64,000 bases of DNA, taken from assembly GCA_023634235.1 (NCBI GenBank), contig JAMKCF010000001.1:16254258-16318257 (forward strand), given 5' to 3'. Shown here piece after piece: positions 56,682 through 64,000 of the stretch. This stretch comes from Pisaster brevispinus. Its lineage: Eukaryota; Echinodermata; Asteroidea; Forcipulatida; Asteriidae. Position 1 is the stretch's first letter. Each line of letters starts with the position of its first letter. The notes beneath the pieces were generated by a model. It did no database searches. It was not told the origin of the DNA and saw only the letters and a program-made list of their open reading frames with translations. A program made the translations under genes and the position numbers.

Positions 56682-56806
56682 GATGGCCATGCCATATTTT
56701 TTAGTTGCAATGTGTTTGCATCACAGCGTGCCAAGTTCTACAAAGTGGCTGTTTGCATGATGGATGATGGGGAGGTCATGAGAAGTACTTGCCAATGCCC
56801 AGTTGG
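56682..56806 (+). CDS. YqaJ-type exonuclease gene, exon 2 (SWIM, first half)
   Basis: Continues exon 1 in phase 0 after a pyrimidine-rich TTTTTTACAG acceptor. Encodes DGHAIFFSCNVFASQRAKFYKV (a strand-rich lead-in) and ends in STCQCPVG, the CxC half of a SWIM zinc finger (C172 and C174 counting from the start codon). Donor GTAAGA, phase 2. SWIM fingers bind DNA or protein and often sit N-terminal to YqaJ nuclease in invertebrate genes. Confidence 0.8.
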
Positions 56807-57267
56807 GTAAGACATGTGAATATTACTTGTAATAAACACCTTGCATGGCTGAATAAATACGTTACTCGAAATGAGTCAAGGTTGTACTTACGCAAGACTC
56901 AATTCAACTTGAGTTGCAATTGACACCTTGTTGCTGCATTGATCACATTTCAAGATTGCCAATTAAAAGCTCACACGTCACCACAATTTCAATCAAGTTG
57001 CATGGCAATGTCAAATGGATTGGCAAAATTAATCGTTGACAGCCAGTATGTTTTTTCTTTTAAAAATGAACAATCACATCTGAAAATATTAATCTTGGTA
57101 TTCTCCCCCCCCCCCCCCAAAAAAAAATAAAACAATTTTTTATTTTTTTTATGTGGTTATGCCTCAGATTTCAGTGTGCAAAATGTGGTGGAGAGGGGTC
57201 AGGCAGTTTTTCAATCTTTACTGTGTTTGATCAAGCATTTCCTTAATCATTGCATTTTTATTTGTAG

Positions 57268-57446
57268 ACTTGCATCAAAGTGCAGCCACGTTGGTGCACT
57301 TCTGTTTTCTTTGCAAGATATACAAAGAAATGGATTCCAAATTTCTAAGACCTCCAAGAAGTCCACATGGAATGTCCCAAGGAAGAAAACCCTAAAGACA
57401 GAGAAGCTGGATGACATCAGGGTTTCTAAAGCAAGATTCCATGCAG
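57268..57446 (+). CDS. YqaJ-type exonuclease gene, exon 3 (SWIM, second half)
   Basis: Phase-2 join to exon 2 gives LASKCSHVGALLF, supplying the CxH half of the SWIM finger (C182, H184), so the pattern CxC-x7-CxH is complete. The rest is a basic linker (STWNVPRKKTLKTEKL). Acceptor TTTGTAG, donor GTATAC, phase 1. Confidence 0.8.
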
Positions 57447-57564
57447 GTATACTTTTCTTTTATTCGGGAAAATGATTATAAAAAGCCTGTTGAATGTTGT
57501 ACTAAATCCTACTTGTTTATTTGCAAATATTTTTAAATGTACATTTTCTTCAAATTGTTTATAG

Positions 57565-57777
57565 AGACTGGAGAAGCTGAGGTCAAGGTGGAGAAATGTG
57601 ACTTCGACCCCAGACATCCATCAGAGCAAGCGCCACTGCAAATTAATACAGCAACCATGGCAGTCCAGGGTCTTATGGATGTTTTTGCAGGTTCAGGATT
57701 GGGTCAAGCCTGGGGTCTGTCAGCTAAACCACCCTGTCCATCAATGGAAGTTGAGGTCCAAACAAGCATCGAATACA
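57565..57777 (+). CDS. YqaJ-type exonuclease gene, exon 4 (linker)
   Basis: Acceptor TTTATAG and donor GTAAGT; joins exons 3 and 5 in phase 1. Encodes CDFDPRHPSEQ, a linker of low complexity and a Met/Gly-rich helix. DPRHP is a usual motif ahead of the nuclease in this family. No lesions seen. Confidence 0.75.
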
Positions 57778-57925
57778 GTAAGTTAAAACTGTATTCCCAT
57801 GCAAAGTAAATTCTCCAACCCAGACAATCAAATTAGACATTCTTGAAAAGTTTGACAAAAAGTAGTCAGCTTGCTCATCAGTTTCTTTTCTCTCTTTGTA
57901 AAAGTATTTATTTGCATTCCTACAG

Positions 57926-58706
57926 GTAATCTGAATCATATGAAATTAGTGCATTCTGATTTGGATGTTGATGAAGTTAAGATCAAGGCAGAAGAAAAGT
58001 TCGCAGACATCATCCTTACACAGGCTGAAGCTGACCACATCGAGATGGAAACCAGAGAACAGGCAAGCACTCATGGCATATGTTCCGAGCTGGTCGCATT
58101 ACAGCATCCAACATGAAAAGGGCCATCAACACCAACTTGGCTCGTCCTTCATTGGGTTTAATTAAATATGTATGCTATCCCTCAAATCAGCCTCAAATAC
58201 ATACACCAAGTATACAGTGGGGAAGATCCCATGAGGCAACAGCAAGATCCAAGTATCTTTGGCAGCAGAAGCAACACCATCATGGGTTAAAAGTAACCAC
58301 TTGCGGTCTAATAGTACACCCCAACTTTCCATACCTTGGGGCATCCCCTGATGGCAAGGTTTATTGCGATTGCTGTGGTGAAGGTCTTTTGGAAATTAAA
58401 TGTCCATACACATTAAGAGAAAAGAAAGTTAGTAAAGAGGCTGTATTTTTACAAGATGAAGGTCAATTAATGCTTAACAGAAGTCACCCCTATTATTATC
58501 AAGTTCAAACCCAGATATTCTTGTCCAAATCTCAGTATTGCGACTTTGTTGTGTTTACTTTAAAAGACTTATTTGTTGAAAGAATTGAACTAGATTCCAA
58601 GTTTTGCAAGGCCATGGTGGAAAATGCAGCTGATGTGTACAGACAAATAATTCTACCTGAACTCCTGGGACAAGTGTTCACTAGATCCACAAATGCTGAG
58701 GATTAA
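57926..58706 (+). pseudogene. YqaJ-type exonuclease gene, exon 5 (nuclease domain), one frameshift
   Basis: Phase-1 join gives a helical lead (EEKFADIILTQAEADHIEMETREQAS). One frameshift near 58,073 precedes the nuclease. Core motifs follow: FRAGRITASN, WGRSHEATARSKY (Glu), LGASPDGKVYC (Asp), GLLEIKCPY (ExK) and YYYQVQTQIF, together the PD-(D/E)XK active site of YqaJ/lambda-exonuclease enzymes, which resect 5' strands of double-strand ends. The stop is TAA at 58,704-58,706. Apart from the single frameshift the domain looks complete, so the frameshift may be a sequencing error or a recent mutation. Confidence 0.88.
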
Positions 58707-59291
58707 GTGAACATGTAAATATAGAGGTGATACAAGTTACTTCATAAAGCCAACAATCACAGCAAAACACAATGTGTTCCTCTTGGTCTCTTGCAATATA
58801 TTAGTTTATTCACTCTTTCACAGTTTATTTACCATCCTGCTCAGGTCCATAAATGTTACCAATATATTATCAATTTAGACAACAAATAATAATGTATTGT
58901 TGCAATGCATTTTAAAATATACTTCATCTCATTAATATTCATTTAGTAGTTGGTTGTTCCAATGTGTAATGAATATCATCCAGTTCGTAGTTTTATTTTC
59001 GAATGATAATAGTAAATGTAAGACAACTAAAGTCCTGTACCTACAAATAATAATGACCTTGGAAGGCTTGGGGCCACATTCAATGGATCTTACTTTGGCC
59101 TCAGCCGATTAAGAAAAAAAATCCCCAGTCATTACTGACATGGTAAAAGATCACATCATTACACTTTTATGAAGTCTATAGAATGGTCAATTGGTTATGT
59201 TCATACTCTGACTTCAGTTGCATTGAAATATTTTGTTGTGGAGTACTAAGTTATTTTCAGTTACTTATGCTGCACTGTTTTAGGCCACATT
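58707..59291. other. Non-coding between convergent genes
   Basis: Separates the 3' ends of the exonuclease and transposase genes inside the 14.2-kb element. A/T-rich; no gene seen. Confidence 0.6.
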
Positions 59292-60293
59292 TTATGACAC
59301 AAGAGGCTCTGACAAATTGGATAGATAACAGCAAACTTTAAAAATAGTACCAAGTGAGCTTTTCAGAGAAAGAGGAATATTGGGGTCCAAAATGTGAAAT
59401 TGTTTGACCCTTCCAATGGCACGCTCGACGTGTATCCTTACCTCTGCAATGTTTTGGGTTTGGTAAACTTCATCGACAGTAAATTGTCCCAACACACTAT
59501 TCAGAAAGGGAGGAATATTTAGAATTGCACCCCGTTTGTTAATCAAATCACCGACTGTAAAGCCTTTGTCTGCTAAGACAAGATCTCCATTGTTTAGAAG
59601 AGATAGGAAACCACTTTTTTCAGTTATTGTACGATCTGATGTTCTACCTCCCCACGCTTCACTTACATATGAAATAAAACCTGTTTGAGATATTGCTACA
59701 AGAAATTTGACGGTATTATAGTGCTTATAAGAACTCCAGGTTAATGACTGAGCAGTGAAATTAGAAGGGGTCTCAATGTATAGTTCAGTACAGTCTATTA
59801 TAAAACGGATATTTTTAAACTTTGAATACTGTCTAGGTAACGTCTGATTAATGATGTCAATAGTGGGTGGTGGATTCAGAGGAGATAGAACTTTTTCCAT
59901 CAGAAAGACCCAAGTGGTGATTATTCGGGACATATGAGACAGATACACTAAAGCGATCTGACAGGTCTGTCAAAAACAACCCATCTTTCAATCGCATCAA
60001 AGTGGCCAAAAGTTGATATTCAAGTAAAAGTCTCATATGTCTCCTTAATCCATCTGTTTCCTTATCTACACACCCATAATATCTCATCATGTGAGTGAAT
60101 GGCAGTAACAGATTAAAAAGCCATACAAACGTGACCCAGTTTGGCAGACCTGTGTAGAACTTGGTGTATTTGTCGTTTTCTTTTATTTTGTCTGTAGACA
60201 ATGTGAACTGCTTTTCCTTTGACTTCAGCTCATCTGAAAGCTGTTTGACCTCATCACGCAGTTTTTGGTTCTGTTGGTCATCCACTTGAGTTC
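59292..60293 (-). pseudogene. THAP-DDE transposase, exon 3 (catalytic domain), one frameshift
   Basis: Phase-1 join from exon 2. It starts with a coiled-coil (QQNQKLRDEVKQLSDELKSK), then DKYTKFYTGLPNWVTFVWLFN and LLEYQLLATLMRLKDGLFLTDL (the helix-turn-helix lead of DDE_Tnp_4 enzymes). A one-base shift near 59,935 leads to the catalytic part: RFIIDCTELYIE (D), DLVLADKGFTVGDL (D) and RIHVERAIGRVKQF (E), so the DDE triad is intact. Stop at 59,292. DDE_Tnp_4 includes Harbinger and IS5/ISL2EU transposases; the AT duplication favours the latter. Only one lesion is visible. Confidence 0.88.
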
Positions 60294-60800
60294 CTGTTAT
60301 GTGAACAAAATAAATTTAGAAGTTATAAAAGTAAAAATTGACAACTGAATGAGTGTCACTTTTAATGAGAAAATGTGTGTTGATATTTTTGTCAAATCCA
60401 CTTACGCACTGGGGGGGGGGGGGGAGGGGATGAGATTGAGCCAATTTCATATACTTAGCTTTTTAACACAACTTTGCTAAGAATATACAAACTTTGCAAA
60501 ATGGATTACAAGCCAACATGCATGCTGTGCATGTGTGTACTACTCCTGCCTGACTTGTTTTAAGCTAACCATTTTGTTGAGAACAAATTTTCCATGAAGG
60601 CACTTTGATAGTTCTGCTGAGCAGCACTAATAGGTCACAGCAATCCCCAAATGAAAATAAGATCTCATGAGACTTGGGATAGACTGCAATTATGATGACC
60701 TTTTCTGTATACATATAAAGGTCAACATTTGGAGGATCATCCACAAGAATGTCAATTTTAAAAAATTGTAATGGCACCTGGGTGACCAAAATAAACTAAC

Positions 60801-60948
60801 CTTGACATGTTCCCTGAGCAGATTGATTGTGGTGAGCTGCGACATGTACATAGCTATGCATATGCACTGATGCATTCAGTGATGAACTTAGCTCCATAGC
60901 AGCCTGTTCCTCCTCTTCTTTCTTCCTTTTTTTCTCAAATTCATCATC
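60801..60948 (-). CDS. THAP-DDE transposase, exon 2 (linker)
   Basis: Acceptor TTACTAG and donor GTTAGT on the minus strand; phases 0 and 1 match exons 1 and 3. Encodes DDEFEKKRKKEEEEQAAMELSS, a charged helix, then a His/Ser-rich linker. The poly-acidic/basic helix probably extends the coiled coil used for oligomerisation (inference). Confidence 0.75.
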
Positions 60949-61167
60949 CTAGTAATTAGAAAAGTTTAAAATAACAGGTAAACGTTTGAATTATTCAACT
61001 TATTATGGAGTACGGTAACAAAGGCTAGTTGAGCTATCTCAGGAACCTGCTTGTGAGTTGAGCGATACATGATAATCACTTGACTTCATAAAATTTATTT
61101 GATTGCACGGTACCCACTGATATTGGATTTGAATCAGCCAGGTCACCCTGGCAAGCTTGGTGATTTA

Positions 61168-61415
61168 AGGCTAGTTCATACTTGCTGTGTTTTCACTGCG
61201 TACGCAACGCCACAGACCCATTGCTTACAATCCGCATTGTGTAAATGGAAGTGCACTGCGTAATCATATAAATTATTGCACTGCTGCGTCCAAATTTTTA
61301 AACGAATGAAAATTGATTGTGTATCTTTTTTTAATTTAGACAAAGTATGAACATTGAATCTGACATTCGCAATGACGGATGCGTGTGCGCAGTTGCACCA
61401 AGTATGAACCGGCCT
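61168..61415. mobile_element. Mariner-type MITE with TA duplication, intron 1 of transposase
   Basis: Ends AGGCTAGTTCATACTTG (left) and complement AGGCCGGTTCATACTTG (right), flanked by TA (61,166-61,167 and 61,416-61,417). 248 bp, no ORF. The TA duplication suggests a Tc1/mariner-mobilised MITE. It is one of the elements that enlarged the host transposon. Confidence 0.8.
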
Positions 61416-62502
61416 TAGACATCAGCAACTACGTACTATGCTAGTAGTATAATTTATAAAGGAGGAGGTGGTAGGTTCGACAAGTTGTGCCCGACCCCAG
61501 AGTAAGCCTAAGAATTTTTTTGTCCTATAGTAGACTCTCGGGAAGCACTGACTGAGCATAGTCAGTGCTTATTAACAACACGTTAGGAGAGCAAAAAATC
61601 TCTTCTGACAATAGTTATGCCCCGTGGTTGGCGAAGCCACCGGGCGTATTGTTTCCGACACGTCCTCCCATGTGTGATTATGTCATGAAAAGACATGATG
61701 TAAATTGGTTTTCGCATTAAACTCAAAACTGGTGTGTGGATTGGTCTTGGGATAAAAAAGCCCATTGTTTTTAAACCACCTTGGTCATGTCAAGAAACAG
61801 ACTGGCTTGCAGGGCATCTGTGTTTACCAAACATGACTTTTCGTGGCTTTTAAAAAAGTTTTAGCATGTGGTAGGCCCTACCTACCTACTGAATGACAAA
61901 GATCACTCAACCTGACAATAGTACGACTATGAGTAAGTAGTAGGTCTAACTTTATCCATATTTATATTAGCCAAGGCTAAACCTGGCTGTAGTAGTCACT
62001 CAGTCATAGTACAGTAGTGGACTAGGACTAGGACTCAGGAGTATCCAAGGTGGCCAGGGTAATGTTTAGGAGTTTTACTATAGACAGTCCTACTCCAGTC
62101 CTGGTCCTACCATTACACTGTACTACCCCAGTACGATCTATAGTCCTACCCTCCTACAATAATCATGATCAGCATTACTAAAACAACAATAACCCTACGG
62201 TACGCTAGCCTACATGAGTACATTACAACATGGACGACAAGATGTACGATGCACGACATGATCCAAATGTTGTGGGTGAAGTCACAAATCCCACAACCCA
62301 AAACAAGTAAATAAATAAATACTCATGCCAATCAAAACAAATACATGCATGCTCGATCTCGTCGCATGATGGCTCCCTTTACTTAGTTTTGTCGACGAGC
62401 GATATCGACCTGTGGAGCTAGGGGGAGGAGCGGTGGACCAGGAAAATAAACATATTATTATTATTAAGGTTAACCGAAATAAATGAAAGTAGGCCTACTT
62501 AC

Positions 62503-62817
62503 AATTATAGCATGTCTTGCTTCGGCACGCATCCGGCGAGCAACTGAGCCATTGTTGTCGACATCTTCTTTACCCTGATTTAATTTCAAGGATGGCCGAT
62601 AATTTTCATCGTCAGGAAAATCACTGGGCCAGCCGGTCACAAAATGGTGGCTACAAATTCGTTGATAATTAGATGGTTTCCACTCGCCAGAACGCACCGC
62701 TCTCTTCCAAATTCCGCGCTTTATTTTATATTTTTGTTGTGGAAATCTGAAGAACGACACGCCTTTGTTACCCTTCGTTTTCCTATTGTTACAACCCAGA
62801 ACACAACTCACAGGCAT
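62503..62817 (-). CDS. THAP-DDE transposase, exon 1 (THAP domain)
   Basis: Minus-strand ATG at 62,817, 105 codons, donor GTAAGT in phase 0. A textbook THAP zinc finger: C5-x3-C9 near the start (MPVSCVLGC), FFRFP, W37, and C55-x2-H58 in RICSHHF, followed by a conserved proline-rich end (DENYRPSLKL). THAP domains bind the terminal repeats of their transposon. The start lies 92 bp inside the right terminal repeat, mirroring the exonuclease gene at the other end. No lesion seen in this exon. Confidence 0.9.
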
Positions 62818-62909
62818 TTTTGTAAGGGTTTTATTTACATAAAGTCGAGCAATACCACATGTATAGTACGTGCCGTATCTCGGTGGATTAATTGACAGCT
62901 AGTTTCGCG

Positions 62910-62973
62910 TTGCCAACCAGTGGTAGTAAAGCGCATGCGCGCGTCTAATTTAAATATTTCATGGGAAGGTCTT
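62910..62973 (-). repeat. Right terminal inverted repeat of the 14.2-kb transposon
   Basis: Complement begins AAGACCTTCCCATGAAAT and ends CCACTGGTTGGCAA; gap-free partner of 48,751-48,814. Followed by the AT target duplication (62,974-62,975). Confidence 0.85.
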
Positions 62974-62975
62974 AT

Positions 62976-63670
62976 TAAACCAAGCCCACTATTATGATTA
63001 ATAACAGTATTATTACTTATACCGGTACCAGTACCATTTATTCCAGTGAAAACATTATGCCCAACATTGTGTTGACCCTGCCCAAAACCAGCCACATTAA
63101 TGGGTACGTTGGGCAAAACTCCAAAGTTGTTATTCAGATTATTATCTCCCATGATGGTACCCTCAGAACTATTGGCGTTAGACCCAAGTATATTCATGGC
63201 ATTTGAAACGTGCCCAACATTAATAGCACTACTAATAGGCCTATTAATACTGTGAACACCAAATCCAACAACTGACTCTGAAGCAATATGACCACCGATT
63301 GGTCCTAGCTGTCCGGTTGTTCTGACAGAACAGGCTGTGGCATATTGACGATACTGCCAGACTCACCCTATTCAGCCGATGGTCCTGGAGGCCCAGTGTG
63401 CATGACGTCTGCCACGTTGGTTTGCGAGCCTATCGCACGGTGAGGGGTCATATTCTCATTGTCAATTGGCATGACTACCGGAGCGCCGACGCCGAGCAGG
63501 CCGACGACCCTGGCCTCTGCTGGTGCTGCCACGATGACCCCGACCGGCTCCCACTACAGGCACCAGTCCACTTGGAGCCGCCAGTCGAGAGGATCGACGA
63601 TTCGTCCGCCGTTGCGAAGGCATGGCCCCAGAAAAACTCCACCGACGCAATGAATCAAATAATCGTCAAA
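62976..63670 (-). pseudogene. DIRS/Ngaro-like gag, N-terminal part
   Basis: Minus-strand frame with Asn/Gly/Ser-rich sequence (LGSNANSSEGTIMGDNN, VFTGINGTGTGISNN) running to 62,976; upstream, in shifted or stop-interrupted frames, come NENMTPHRAIGS, a GPPGP string and a G/R/P-rich N-terminus (63,460-63,650). At the transposon border its frame continues exactly into the gag part at 48,748. Two in-frame TAG codons lie near 63,370 and 63,310. Identification rests mainly on continuity with the recognisable gag-RT part. Confidence 0.65.
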
Positions 63671-64000
63671 TAGGACGGACGGGTGCAGTTCGACAAAATT
63701 GATTTATAATGTTATTGATTAGACACAATCAATAATGAAGCTTGATTGTAAGCAGGAAAGACAATTAACGGTCCAGTGTGAACTGTAGCTTAGGCTAAAA
63801 CCGAATTTAACTGCATAATCGAATTTCGATAAATTAAGTCGAGAATTAACATAGGAGATAATTATTGAATGATCCGGTTCAAATAATAGCTGTAACAGAA
63901 GTGATTCAAATTTCGTTTAGCGTCCGCTCGCCACGTTGTCGTTGTTATGATCAGTCCTGATTGGGCCCGACTGGCCAATCCTTTCAAACACTTCGGGATA
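63671..64000. other. Non-coding to the window end
   Basis: A/T-rich; may include the 5' terminal repeat of the DIRS-like element, but no repeat partner is in view. Confidence 0.4.

Larger units (their letters stand above)
48751..62973. mobile_element. 14.2-kb DNA transposon (ISL2EU-like): YqaJ exonuclease + THAP-DDE transposase
   Basis: The ends align without gaps over 64 bp at about 75% identity (left 48,751-48,814; right 62,910-62,973), sharing CCTTCCCATGA near the tip and CACTGGTTGGCAA at the inner edge. AT flanks both sides (48,749-48,750 and 62,974-62,975). Inside are two convergent spliced genes, each starting about 155 bp from its end. As I recall, ISL2EU-superfamily elements have AT duplications and encode both an IS5-related transposase and a YqaJ nuclease. 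It sits inside a DIRS-like gag ORF, whose frame is continuous once the element and one AT are removed. Introns carry further elements, which inflate its size. Confidence 0.85.

Overview
The window is eukaryotic and almost entirely made of transposable elements. Exons are short and bounded by GT..AG (one GC..AG) introns, microsatellites and long poly-C/poly-G runs are common, and there are no bacterial operons or ribosome-binding sites. The mix of piggyBac, Polinton/Maverick, Penelope-like elements (PLEs), DIRS-like, CR1/Rex-type and Tx1-like LINEs, THAP-domain transposons and a P2X7-domain gene fits a marine invertebrate, most plausibly a deuterostome such as an echinoderm. That placement is inference from the repertoire, not from a diagnostic gene.

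Layout: 1-2.8 kb is non-coding. 2.8-4.6 kb is a broken piggyBac transposase. 5.06-6.27 kb has two exons of an unidentified gene whose intron carries an 8-bp-TSD hAT MITE. 6.8-14.5 kb is a decayed minus-strand Tx1/L1-like LINE containing a 2.8-kb, almost identical tandem duplication. 14.5-20 kb is a Polinton remnant (core-like protein, capsid-type protein, chromodomain integrase) interrupted by a 5'-truncated PLE with a GIY-YIG endonuclease. 20.36-24.05 kb is a second PLE lying between two blocks of the same minisatellite, with a hammerhead-ribozyme fold at its 5' end. 26.5-29.45 kb holds exons of a decayed gene, followed by a solo LTR (29.7-30.1 kb), a Ty3/gypsy RT scrap (31.0-31.5 kb) and a nearly intact CR1/Rex-type LINE (32.0-35.26 kb).

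35,656-46,699 is an 11-kb element with 33-bp perfect terminal inverted repeats starting CACTG, a TGA target duplication and dense inverted subterminal repeat arrays. It looks like a giant CACTA-like element, but I see no transposase in it; it contains a 190-bp satellite array.

The most interesting part is 47.2-63.7 kb, a three-level nest. A DIRS-like retroelement is split by a 14.2-kb DNA transposon (48,751-62,973) with 64-bp imperfect TIRs and an AT target duplication; removing it and one AT lets the DIRS gag frame read straight across. The transposon has two convergent multi-exon genes, each starting about 155 bp inside a TIR: a SAP-SWIM-YqaJ exonuclease (+) and a THAP-DDE transposase (-). 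All exon phases match and each gene has one visible frameshift. Transposase plus YqaJ nuclease plus AT duplication recalls the ISL2EU superfamily. The first intron of the exonuclease gene hosts a 6.7-kb element with 19-bp perfect TIRs and TTAA duplications (Kolobok-like), which carries a P2X7 intracellular-domain gene (+) and a THAP-domain gene (-), both broken.

Most coding regions are pseudogenes with one to several frameshifts or stops. Some single frameshifts in otherwise clean ORFs could be assembly errors.
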